A stretch of 64,000 bases of DNA from Frigidibacter sp. ROC022 (lineage in GTDB: Bacteria > Pseudomonadota > Alphaproteobacteria > Rhodobacterales > Rhodobacteraceae), in assembly GCF_024723735.1 (NCBI RefSeq), contig NZ_JANQDU010000001.1:186001-250000 (forward strand). The letters are read 5' to 3'. Shown here piece after piece: positions 42,991 to 50,951 of the stretch (its first letter is position 1; the number at the start of each line of letters is the position of its first letter). The notes beneath the pieces are model-generated. The model had not been told where the DNA came from. It was given only the letters and a program-made list of their open reading frames with translations, and made no database searches. The position numbers and the translations under genes are program-made.

Positions 42991-44181
42991 TCAGCCTGCC
43001 GGAGGCACCGAGTCGCCGGTATTGGCGCCCGATGCGGTGCCGCGTGCCTTGGCCGCGGCCAGGGTGTCGCGGAGCTCGTGCTCCATCTTCTTCAGCTCCA
43101 CTTCGGCTTCGGCGCGCTTCTTCTTGCCCGCGTCGGCGATCTGCAGGCTTTCCTCGATGGTCGCGATCAGATCGGCATTGGCGGCCTTGACCGCCTCGAT
43201 GTCGAAGACGCCGCGCTCCATCTCTTCGCGCACCACCTTGTTGGCCTGGCGCAGGTTCTTGGCGTTCGAGGTCAGCAGTTCGTTGGTCAGGTCATTGGCG
43301 CTGCGCACCGCCTCGGCGGCTTCGGCGCTGCGCTGGATCGTCACCGCCTGGGCCAGCTGGGTTTCCCAGAGCGGCACGGTGTTGACCAGGGTCGAGTTGA
43401 TCTTTGTGACCAGCGACTTGTCGTTTTCCTGCACCAGCCGGATCGAGGGCAGCGACTGCATCGTCACCTGGCGGGTCAGCTTCAGGTCATGCACCCGGCG
43501 TTCCAGATCGTCGCGGGCGGCGCGCAGGTCGCGCAGCTCCTGCGCCGCCATCACCTGCTGGTCCTCGGGCGCCTTTTCGACCGCAGCGGCCTTGGCCGGG
43601 ATTTCGCCTTCGTCCAGTTCCTTCAGCTTCTCCTCGCCGGCGGCGATGTAGATCGCCAGATCGTCGTAGAAGGTCAGGGTCTTGTCATAGAGCATGTCGA
43701 GCGACTTGATGTCCTTGAGCAGCTTGTGCTCGTGCTCCAGCAGGTTGTTGGTGACCTGGTCCAGCTGGTCCTGCACCTTTTCGAAGCGCGACAGGAACTT
43801 GGCGAAGGGCGCGGTGCGGCCCAGCAGCTTCTCCCACCAGGACAGCTTGCGGCGCACGTCCAGTTCCGAGACCGAGAAGCCCCGGATCGTGGTGACGATG
43901 GTCTGCAGGCTGTCGCCGGCGGGGCCGACGTCCTTGTTGCGGACATCGGCCAGCATCGCCTGGCTGATGCTCTGCAATTCGGCCTGCGCGCCCGAGCCGA
44001 ACTCGATGATCGACTGGGTGTTGGACATGTCGATCTCGCCCATCGCCTTGCGGATCGCCGAGGCGACCGGGGCCGGGGCTTCGGAATAGGGGACGATTTC
44101 GGACTTGGGTTCGGGCAGGACCACGGCGGTCACTTCCTGGACAAGGGACTCGGCCGCGGCGGCCTGGGTCGGGTCGGTCAT
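42991..44181 (-). CDS. telA: TelA family toxic-anion (tellurite) resistance protein
   Basis: This 396-residue cytoplasmic, largely helical protein has TelA/KlaA/YceH family sequence: YSEAPAPVASAIRKAMGEIDMSNTQSIIEFGSGAQAELQSISQ at the N-terminus, WWEKLLGRTAPFAKFLSRFEKVQDQLDQVTNNLLEHEHKLLKDI in the middle, and RTTN-type repeats ending in DIEAVKAANADLIATIEESLQIAD. Long coiled coils are predicted by eye between about 110-330. The family is linked to tellurite and antimicrobial tolerance but its mechanism is unknown. Here it follows XpaC, the usual partner. Confidence 0.88.
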   Translation of the reverse strand: MTDPTQAAAAESLVQEVTAVVLPEPKSEIVPYSEAPAPVASAIRKAMGEIDMSNTQSIIEFGSGAQAELQSISQAMLADVRNKDVGPAGDSLQTIVTTIRGFSVSELDVRRKLSWWEKLLGRTAPFAKFLSRFEKVQDQLDQVTNNLLEHEHKLLKDIKSLDMLYDKTLTFYDDLAIYIAAGEEKLKELDEGEIPAKAAAVEKAPEDQQVMAAQELRDLRAARDDLERRVHDLKLTRQVTMQSLPSIRLVQENDKSLVTKINSTLVNTVPLWETQLAQAVTIQRSAEAAEAVRSANDLTNELLTSNAKNLRQANKVVREEMERGVFDIEAVKAANADLIATIEESLQIADAGKKKRAEAEVELKKMEHELRDTLAAAKARGTASGANTGDSVPPAG

Positions 44182-44338
44182 CGGGACATCCTTTCTAGAG
44201 GTCGGACCGGGACTGGCCCGGTGGCGGGGGCGATTGCGGGGTCATAGGCACGTCCCGGCGAATCCGGCAAGCGGGACGCTGCGGCGCCGTTCAGGCATTG
44301 GCCTTGGGGGATTAGGGCGATCGGGGCCATGCTCAGGG

Positions 44339-45235
44339 TCAACCTGTCCTGATGCCTTCGCGTTCCAGACGTTCGCGGAGAACGGATATCTCCACGTCCA
44401 GATCGTCGCGGTTGTCGCTCAGCAGGCTTTCGGTCTGCTGCGCGAATCCCTGTTGCAGGTCGTTCAGCAAGGCTTCGTAATCGGCGCGGGCCTGCGGGTC
44501 GCGGCCGCGGGCATAGAGATCGGCGAACTTGATCGTCGCGTCGCGGGCGCCGGTCAGATAGACGGTGAGATACTTGCGGGCGGCCGAGAGGTCGCGCGGG
44601 TCCTCCTCGACGGTGCGGAACATCTTGCGGGCCTCGGCCTGGAACGCCTCGACCCTCGCCTCGAGCCGCCGGTCCCCGGCACGCAGCACCGCGTCCTTCA
44701 TCTGCGCCAGCTTGGCTTCCGCCGCCTCGACCGCACGGGCCGCGCGGTCCTGGCTGTGGCTGTCGATGCCTTCCATCCCCTTGTCGTGCATCGGATCGGG
44801 TCCGAAGGCCGCCAGGTGCAGCGCGGCGCCCAGGGCGCCCAGCAGGACCGGGCCGACCAGACCGGAGGAATCGGGCAGGCAGGCCAGGAAGATGCCGGCG
44901 CCGGTCAGGATCGAGCCGGCGATCTTGCGCGGAAAGGCCGGCCGCCGGGCAACCTTGCGCGCGGCCCATTCCTGATGCGCGGTCTCGCCCTCGCGGGTCA
45001 GCCAGGCCGCGGCGATCAGCAGGCCGAACCCGGCCAGGGTCTGCACCAGCCCGGTCGCCTCCATCATGAAGGCCCGCACGATCAGCGGCAGCGGCGCCAG
45101 GAACAGCAGGTTGACCCGCATCCCGGCCCGCGCCGGCTGTATCCCGTCGAAGGGATTGGCGGGCGGTGTCGCCTCGATCCGGGATTCGCCGGGCTTGGTC
45201 TCGGGGCTGAACTTGCCGCCAAAGCGTTCGGCCAT
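44339..45235 (-). CDS. XpaC family protein (5-bromo-4-chloroindolyl phosphate hydrolysis family)
   Basis: This 298-residue protein has a polar N-terminus, two to four membrane segments (NLLFLAPLPLIVRAFMM, LVQTLAGFGLLIAAAWL, ILTGAGIFLACLPD, LVGPVLLGALGAALHLAAF), and a C-terminal soluble helical domain with ARKYLTVYLTGARDATIKFADLYARG, the XpaC hallmark. Despite the family name, hydrolase activity is doubtful; it is regularly paired with TelA. ATG 45235 overlaps the stop of a 27-codon upstream gene by one base (TGATG). TelA lies 157 bases downstream. Confidence 0.85.
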   Translation of the reverse strand: MAERFGGKFSPETKPGESRIEATPPANPFDGIQPARAGMRVNLLFLAPLPLIVRAFMMEATGLVQTLAGFGLLIAAAWLTREGETAHQEWAARKVARRPAFPRKIAGSILTGAGIFLACLPDSSGLVGPVLLGALGAALHLAAFGPDPMHDKGMEGIDSHSQDRAARAVEAAEAKLAQMKDAVLRAGDRRLEARVEAFQAEARKMFRTVEEDPRDLSAARKYLTVYLTGARDATIKFADLYARGRDPQARADYEALLNDLQQGFAQQTESLLSDNRDDLDVEISVLRERLEREGIRTG

Positions 45236-45318
45236 CAGGCGCCCCCCGTGATCGCGACATAGAGGATCAGGGCCATCAGCAGCCCGAAGGCCAGCTTCTG
45301 CAATCCGCTTCCTGTCAT
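45235..45318 (-). CDS. 27-residue single-pass membrane miniprotein, coupled to xpaC
   Basis: The frame starts ATG 45318 and ends TGA 45237-45235. It reads a short polar start (MTGSGLQK), one hydrophobic helix of about 15 residues (LAFGLLMALILYVAI) and a TGGA tail. A GGGGTG-type ribosome-binding site lies upstream and a promoter about 30 bases ahead makes it the first gene of the xpaC-telA-DUF2927 transcript. Its stop overlaps the xpaC start (TGATG), so coupling is likely. It is too short for usual gene-calling. A role as regulator or subunit of XpaC is inference. Confidence 0.6.
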   Translation of the reverse strand: MTGSGLQKLAFGLLMALILYVAITGGA

Positions 45319-45344
45319 CCTGAGCACCCCTGAACCACGCTTCC

Positions 45345-45373
45345 CTTATAGGGCGACGCCGTACACCTTACAA
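45345..45373 (-). promoter_or_regulatory. Promoter of the miniprotein-xpaC-telA-DUF2927 operon
   Basis: On the minus strand TTGTAA (45373-45368) and TATAAG (45350-45345) are separated by 17 bases. The -10 matches five of six positions, the -35 four of six. It would start transcription about 20 bases before ATG 45318. It sits between the terC stop (45387) and the miniprotein, so the operon can run independently of terC. Confidence 0.65.
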
Positions 45374-45386
45374 ACCCCGGCATCAC

Positions 45387-46223
45387 TCAATGGGGCAGTT
45401 GGCCCGAGGCGCGCGCATTTGCCCGGCGTTCCGCATTGAGTTTGCGCGAATAGCCGGACTGAATCGCCTCGACCAGGACCAGGACGATGATCGAGAAGTA
45501 GAAGGTCGATTTCGACATCGGCAGCAGGTCATGGCCGAGAATCGCGATCTGCAGCGTCTCGTCATGCGCGGCATGGGCGGCGGCGGGGCCGGCCTCGCCC
45601 AGCAGGACCACACCGACAATGAGCAGGATGAACAGGCCCAGGACTTCGTACATCCGGTTCTTTTCCAGGAACTTGGTCACCCCGTCGGCCAGGATCAGCA
45701 TGCCGAGGCCGGAAATCACGATTGCCGCCGCCAGAACCGCGAAGACCTTGGTGAAGGCGATGGCCGAAAGGATCGAGTCGAAGGAAAAGATCATGTTCAT
45801 CAGGACGATGGTCGCCACCACCCGGGCTGCCGACTTGCCGCTGCCGTTGCTCATGTCGGTGCTGATGTGCTCGATCGTCAGCATGTGCGAGATTTCGCGA
45901 ACCGCGGTGTAGATGATGAACATCCCGCCGAAGGTGAAGACCAGCGTGGCAAAGTTCACCCCGCCTTCCAGAACACCCTCCCAGGCCAAGACGAAGAACG
46001 GCTCGGTCAGCCAGTCGAGCAGGCTGAGCATGATGAACAGCAGCACCACCCGCATCGCCACCGCGATCAGGATGCCCCAGCGTCGCACCGAGGCCTGTTG
46101 CGCCACCGGCGCGCGTTGCGATTCGATCGAGATGTAGAGAAGGTTGTCGAAGCCCAGAACGGCTTGCAGGAAGCAGAGCATCACCAGATGCCAGAGATTC
46201 TCGATGGTCAGCAGGTCGGCCAT
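45387..46223 (-). CDS. TerC family integral membrane protein
   Basis: This 278-residue protein has seven or so membrane helices. The TerC marks are the acidic helix motifs AVLGFDNLLYISIESQ near the N-terminus and FSFDSILSAIAFTK in the middle; relatives move manganese or calcium and protect envelope protein maturation. I chose ATG 46223 (MADLLTIENLWHLVML), which has AGGA about nine bases upstream, over an ATG 20 codons earlier with a polar leader. It lies directly before the XpaC/TelA operon on the same strand, consistent with a tellurite-resistance-type stress island. Confidence 0.88.
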   Translation of the reverse strand: MADLLTIENLWHLVMLCFLQAVLGFDNLLYISIESQRAPVAQQASVRRWGILIAVAMRVVLLFIMLSLLDWLTEPFFVLAWEGVLEGGVNFATLVFTFGGMFIIYTAVREISHMLTIEHISTDMSNGSGKSAARVVATIVLMNMIFSFDSILSAIAFTKVFAVLAAAIVISGLGMLILADGVTKFLEKNRMYEVLGLFILLIVGVVLLGEAGPAAAHAAHDETLQIAILGHDLLPMSKSTFYFSIIVLVLVEAIQSGYSRKLNAERRANARASGQLPH

Positions 46224-46322
46224 GGGCGGGAGTCCTTCGTCTGATGGTCCGTTTGACAATGCGTTCACGGGCCGTTTCGGCAACAGGTCCGTCTGAAAGG
46301 CGGGTTTAGCGGGAAATTTCCC

Positions 46323-47285
46323 TCAGAACAGGCATTTTTCGCGGATCCGCGCCCAGGCCCGGGCGACAAATGCGTCTTTCTGCGGTTCCAGGCAGTTGCG
46401 GTCCAGGAACCAGTAGAAATACTTCTCGAAAGGAAAATCGGCCATCACTTCGGGGCCGTAGTTGATCGCGTCACGCAGGTCGGTCACGGATTTGGCGGTC
46501 AGGGTGGCGTGCCAGAAGTCGGATTTGGCGCAGGTCACCACCGTCTTCTTCTGCATCAGCGCCTCGAACCCCGCCGCCGAGTTCTGCGTGACCACGATAT
46601 CCGATGCCTCGATCAGATCATGAACCGAGGCTTCCGAGATTCGCACCGCCGGGTAATCGTTGCAGACCGCCAGAATGTTGCGCCGCATGGCCTTGGACTG
46701 GTTCGGGTGCAGCTTGAGATAGATCAGCTGGTCGCGGTTCTGCCCGGCGACGGTGCGGATCATCTGTTCGGTGGTCAGGTAGTGGCAGCGATCCCGCTGC
46801 AGCTCGATGTCCTGGCAGAAGATCACCGCCCGCGCCGGTTGCAGCGGCTGATGCATCCGCACCTCTTGCGGGCTCCGCGAGACATTTTCGCGCAGCATGT
46901 AGCCGGTCACGCCGTTGAAGAAATACGCCGCCTTCTCGGCATCCACGTCCTCGGCGTGAAAGCGCGAGAAGCGGATCGAGGAATTCCAATGCGCGCCGAT
47001 CTCGTCCAGATACCAGAACCCCCAGATATAGGCCGGTGCCGCATGCAGCACGCGCGGGCCGTAGGAGGGGCGGGCGCCGACGAAGATGTTCAGGCTGTCC
47101 TCGGCCATCAGCAGCCGCGCGGCGCGGCTTTCGACATCGGCCAGATGCACCGGCAGGCCCTGTTCGCGGAACTTGGTGTCCAGCTTGGTGAAGAAGTCGA
47201 TCTTGCCGTCGCGTATCTGCCTGAGCCAACCCTCGTCGGCATGGATCACCACCATGCGCGGAGCGCCATGGCGTGGGGCGGCCAT
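46323..47285 (-). CDS. Capsule polysaccharide biosynthesis-like protein (KpsS/KpsC-type glycosyltransferase fold)
   Basis: This 320-residue protein has the C-terminal region of capsule_synth proteins: IYLKLHPNQSKAMRRNILAVC (KxHP motif) and SDIVVTQNSAAGFEALMQKKTVVTCAKSDFWHATL, the typical SxxGxEAL segment that binds the nucleotide sugar in KpsS/KpsC. The N-terminal half is not recognised. Start ATG 47285 overlaps the stop of the SH3 gene (TGATG); a longer frame upstream is not supported. There is no capsule locus around it, so its acceptor is unknown. Confidence 0.7.
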   Translation of the reverse strand: MAAPRHGAPRMVVIHADEGWLRQIRDGKIDFFTKLDTKFREQGLPVHLADVESRAARLLMAEDSLNIFVGARPSYGPRVLHAAPAYIWGFWYLDEIGAHWNSSIRFSRFHAEDVDAEKAAYFFNGVTGYMLRENVSRSPQEVRMHQPLQPARAVIFCQDIELQRDRCHYLTTEQMIRTVAGQNRDQLIYLKLHPNQSKAMRRNILAVCNDYPAVRISEASVHDLIEASDIVVTQNSAAGFEALMQKKTVVTCAKSDFWHATLTAKSVTDLRDAINYGPEVMADFPFEKYFYWFLDRNCLEPQKDAFVARAWARIREKCLF

Positions 47286-47800
47286 CAGTCCCTCGTCTCG
47301 TCGGGCATGACCCCCCAGAGCGCGGTCTTGCGCAGCCAGCCCTTGTAGCCATCCGCTGTCACCCGGCACCAGTCCAGCGTGCATTTGCCAAGCCGCGCCA
47401 CCACGCCGGCCTCGACGCGGGCGGTGGCGGGGGCGTCGTCTTCGGGCTTCATCCGCAACGCCGCGAGATCACGCTCGATGATCACGGTGCGGCTGCCCGA
47501 GAGAAGCGAGTAATGCACCCAGCCGGTGGCGCCGTCGCGGTCGCGGACCTGGCGCCAGTGACCGTATTCGCCGATGACTTCCAGCGGCATGTCCTTGCGG
47601 GTGAAGACCCAGTCGATCCGATGCGCGGTCGAGGGGCCGCGCCGGGCATTGCCGACCGAGGTCTTGAGCGACACGAATCGGGGGATCGGAAGGTTGGTGA
47701 CCGGTCCGCGCTCGGTGGGTGGCTTGGTCGATGCCGTGGCCGAAACCGCCAAGAAAAGCGCCGCGATCACTCCGATCGCCGCCTGCAACCCGCGCTTCAT
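47285..47800 (-). CDS. Secreted bacterial SH3-domain protein
   Basis: This 171-residue protein has a signal peptide (MKRGLQAAIGVIAALFLAVSATAS) and two SH3b-like repeats: FVSLKTSVGNARRGPSTAHRIDWVFTRKDMPLEVIGEYGHWRQVRDRDGATGWVHYSLL and the shorter one around LRMKPEDDAPATARVEAGVVARLGKCTLDWCRVTADGYKGWLRKTALWGV. SH3b domains commonly bind peptidoglycan. GGAGG lies seven bases before ATG 47800. It is the first gene of a pair with the KpsS-like gene. Confidence 0.85.
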   Translation of the reverse strand: MKRGLQAAIGVIAALFLAVSATASTKPPTERGPVTNLPIPRFVSLKTSVGNARRGPSTAHRIDWVFTRKDMPLEVIGEYGHWRQVRDRDGATGWVHYSLLSGSRTVIIERDLAALRMKPEDDAPATARVEAGVVARLGKCTLDWCRVTADGYKGWLRKTALWGVMPDETRD

Positions 47801-47970
47801 GCAACCTCCGCCTGTATCTGCACCTTCCGGCACGCGCCGTGCCGCGATGCTTCACTGCTCCTCGGTCCCGGTTCTTGTCTGCGGTCGCGTCGGCTTGCGC
47901 CTTGTGCCCCGCCCGGTTCCTTGCCACTTTGCCTCAAAGCCGATGCCGGGAAAAGCGAGGGGAGAGGTCG

Positions 47971-48957
47971 ATGCCAACGCAGCGTCCGAGTGTTGTTGTA
48001 ACGCGACGGTTGCCGACCCCGGTCGAGGCCCGGATGGCCGAACTGTTCGATGTGACGCTCAATGCCGATGACGCCAAGATGGACCGCGCCGCCCTGGCCC
48101 GCGCGATGCAGGCGGCGGATGTGCTGGTGCCCTGCGTCACCGATCCGCTGGACGCGGCGCTTCTGGCGCAGGCCGGGCCGCGGCTGAAGCTGATTGCCAA
48201 CTACGGCGCCGGGGTCGATCACATCGACGTGGCGACGGCCCGGCAGCGCGGCATCCTGGTGTCGAATACGCCGGGGGTGATGACCGAGGACACCGCCGAC
48301 ATGACGATCGCGCTGATTCTGGCGGTGGTCCGGCGAATCCCCGAAGGCCTGGCGGTGATGCAGGCCGGGGACTGGGAAGGCTGGGCGCCGACCGCATTTC
48401 TCGGCGGGCGGATCACCGGGCGCAAGCTGGGCATCCTCGGCATGGGGCGGATCGGCCAGGCGCTGGCGCGGCGCGCACGGGCCTTCGGCATCGAGGTGCA
48501 TTACCACAACCGCCGCCGCCTGCGCCCCGAGATCGAGGCCGAGTACCAGGCGACCTATTGGGAGAGCCTCGACCAGATGGTGAGCCGGATGGACATCATC
48601 AGCGTCAATTGTCCGCATACCCCGGCCACCTTCCACCTGATGAATGCGCGGCGGCTGAAGTTGATGAAACCGGATGCGGTGATCGTCAACACCTCGCGCG
48701 GCGAGGTGATCGACGAGAATGCCCTGACAAGGATGCTGCGGGCCGGCGAGATCGCCGGGGCGGGGCTGGACGTGTTCGAACGCGGGGCCGAGATCAACCC
48801 GCGCCTGCGCGCCCTACCCAATGTCGTGCTGCTGCCGCATATGGGCTCGGCCACGGTCGAGGGGCGGATCGAGATGGGCGAGAAGGTGATCGTCAACATC
48901 CAGACCTTCGCCGACGGCCACCGGCCGCCGGACCTGGTGGTGCCGGGGATGCTCTAG
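47971..48957 (+). CDS. D-2-hydroxyacid dehydrogenase (glyoxylate/hydroxypyruvate reductase type)
   Basis: This 328-residue NAD(P)H-dependent enzyme has nucleotide motif LGILGMGRIGQALARRARAFG (GxGxxG), the catalytic arginine in VNTSRGEVIDENAL, the glutamate/histidine relay with HMGSAT near the C-terminus, and the substrate-side loop NYGAGVDHID near residue 78. It resembles GyaR/GhrB, reducing glyoxylate or hydroxypyruvate. GGAGAGG precedes ATG 47971. It is transcribed divergently from the SH3 gene and stands alone. Confidence 0.9.
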   Translation: MPTQRPSVVVTRRLPTPVEARMAELFDVTLNADDAKMDRAALARAMQAADVLVPCVTDPLDAALLAQAGPRLKLIANYGAGVDHIDVATARQRGILVSNTPGVMTEDTADMTIALILAVVRRIPEGLAVMQAGDWEGWAPTAFLGGRITGRKLGILGMGRIGQALARRARAFGIEVHYHNRRRLRPEIEAEYQATYWESLDQMVSRMDIISVNCPHTPATFHLMNARRLKLMKPDAVIVNTSRGEVIDENALTRMLRAGEIAGAGLDVFERGAEINPRLRALPNVVLLPHMGSATVEGRIEMGEKVIVNIQTFADGHRPPDLVVPGML

Positions 48958-48976
48958 GCGGGCCGGGCGGTCGCGG

Positions 48977-50794
48977 CTATTCGATCTCGATGATGTAGGA
49001 ACGGGACACTTCGGTGTAGTCATCCCAGTGGCCGAATTCCTTTGACCCCTTGAAGTCCTTCGTTCCTGGGGGGTGGTGACCGTAGCCCCCGATGTTTGCG
49101 ATCCCCTGGTTGTTGTTCGGAAATGGTGGTTGCCAGTTGAGCCAATCAGATGCCTCGCCGGTCACCCAGACCCAACCACCGTCCGGTTCCCGCGCTCCGG
49201 GGAGCTGGTAGAGGCCGATGGTCGGCCCCGTGACCCATTCATCGCCATGGCGTAACCAGAACCGGTCGTCATCGGCAACGAGGCCATAGACGAAGCTGTT
49301 CTCCTCCGGGCTCGTCAGCGTCGCGAGATGCCCGCCGGCGCGGGCGGCCGTGGCCTTGGCCTGTTCCCAGTTGTCGCAGCACCACTGGAGAAGCGCGATG
49401 TAGATCCGTCCATCGTAGAAGCCGTAGACGAATTCCTTGTCCTTCAGGGCACGGGCGGCCGCGATCAGGCGCTTGTCGGTCTCGATCAGGGCCAGCTTGT
49501 CGGGGTCGTATCTCCGGGCATTGCGGGATGAGGCGACTGCCACGGTGCCCGACTCGGCCGTCTCAAGTTCGATGCCAAGCGCGGCGGCCGTCGCCTCGGT
49601 CACGATGCCGGTGATCGGAAGCTGCACCGATGCCTGAAAATCCGCGATTGCCTGGCGGGTCCTTGGCCCCATTCGCCCATCCGGCGTTCCGGCCTCATAG
49701 CCGCGGGACGACAGCGCCTCCTGGACCGCGCGGATTTCTTCCTGGCTGAGGCCGAGCCGCGCTTCCTCCCGCTCGACAACCTGCCGCGACAACTCTACGC
49801 GCTCGCCCGGCTTGACCTCGGTGCCCGATGCGCTGGCCAGTTCGACCACCGCCATCCGGTCGCGTTCGGCCAGCGCCAGGTCGCGCAAATGGCCGTCGGG
49901 AAAGCGGCGCAGGTAGATGTCCCAGGCCCGCCGGGTTCCGATCTCCATGGCGGCGTCGAAGACCGCCTGCTCGGCTTTCATCGCCAGTGCCGCGCCTTCG
50001 CCGCCTTCGCCCAGCCGCAGGTAGATCTCGGTCACCAGATCGTTGGTCACCACCGGCACCTGCAATTCGCCGGTGCCGCGCTTCACGTCGCCGATCACCC
50101 GCTTCATCAGCGACAGCACCTCGACATTCTCGGCCGGAAGATGCCGGGCCAGCGCCTCGGCAAAGGTCGAGTTGCCGCCTTCGCCGTCATAGGCCACCTG
50201 TCCGGGCGAGGCCGAGAACACCACCATCGCGCCGTCCGAGCCGGTTTTCATCGGTGCCAGGCCGCGGGTCATCGCGGCGCGGGTTTCCGAGAAGTTCTCG
50301 CGGTAGAAACGGTCGGCCAGAGGGTTGTCGCGGCAGGCATCGACAAAGACCAGCGCGGCGCGGCTGTTGCGCTGGATCAGGTCAACCACCTTGTCGAGGT
50401 TGATCGCCTCGGAATCGATGTCGAATTCCGAGCGCAGCGCCGCATCGGTGCCGATCAGGTAGTTGCGCCCGTCGAACTGCATGCCGTGGCCGGCGTAGTA
50501 GAACAGGGTCACGTCGGCATCGGCATTGTTGCGCAGGAAGGCCGACAGCGCGTCGGCCATGCCGGCCCGGGTCAGGTTCTCGTGCGCATCGACGTCAAAG
50601 CCCAGATCGGTCAGGGTCGCGGCGATCAGCCTGGCATCGGCGACCGGGTTCTTCAGCGACCCGGCGTTCTTGTAGGCTGCATTGCCCACGATGAAGGCGG
50701 CGCGGGTCTCGGCCAGGGCCGGGCCGGCGAGGCCGATCCAGACCAGACCGACAGCGATCTGAAGCCGCGTGAAAATTCCGGGCAGCCGGCGCAT
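48977..50794 (-). CDS. Caspase-like (C14) protease with peptidoglycan-binding and C-type-lectin-like domains
   Basis: This 605-residue secreted protein combines three domains. A signal peptide (1-29) is followed by an orthocaspase-type domain (about 31-265) with catalytic His103 in LFYYAGHGMQF and Cys154 in FVDACRDNP, both intact. A charged helical stretch with an FxxFPxGxxxxxA-like repeat (about 285-345) precedes a PG_binding_1 domain (349-408, EEIRAVQEALSSRGYEAGTPDGRMGPRT) and a C-terminal CTLD-like domain (about 459-605: WEQAKATAARAGGHLATL, WLNWQPPFPNNN, HWDDYTEVSRSYIIEIE, with the W-N-D-type end). AAGGAG precedes ATG 50794. Target unknown; it shares a divergent promoter region with the next gene. 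Confidence 0.85.
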   Translation of the reverse strand: MRRLPGIFTRLQIAVGLVWIGLAGPALAETRAAFIVGNAAYKNAGSLKNPVADARLIAATLTDLGFDVDAHENLTRAGMADALSAFLRNNADADVTLFYYAGHGMQFDGRNYLIGTDAALRSEFDIDSEAINLDKVVDLIQRNSRAALVFVDACRDNPLADRFYRENFSETRAAMTRGLAPMKTGSDGAMVVFSASPGQVAYDGEGGNSTFAEALARHLPAENVEVLSLMKRVIGDVKRGTGELQVPVVTNDLVTEIYLRLGEGGEGAALAMKAEQAVFDAAMEIGTRRAWDIYLRRFPDGHLRDLALAERDRMAVVELASASGTEVKPGERVELSRQVVEREEARLGLSQEEIRAVQEALSSRGYEAGTPDGRMGPRTRQAIADFQASVQLPITGIVTEATAAALGIELETAESGTVAVASSRNARRYDPDKLALIETDKRLIAAARALKDKEFVYGFYDGRIYIALLQWCCDNWEQAKATAARAGGHLATLTSPEENSFVYGLVADDDRFWLRHGDEWVTGPTIGLYQLPGAREPDGGWVWVTGEASDWLNWQPPFPNNNQGIANIGGYGHHPPGTKDFKGSKEFGHWDDYTEVSRSYIIEIE

Positions 50795-50951
50795 CGGAAA
50801 TCTCCTTTCGACAGAAAATTGGTCCGAGGCTAGGCAACAGGGGCGTTTCGGGCAAGTTTTATTGCCTGCCAATTTCCCCGGGCCTGCCCCTCTCTTGCCT
50901 GATTCCCTTCGCAGGAATGCGGGGAAACAGCCCGGGACGGGAGCAGGCGCC

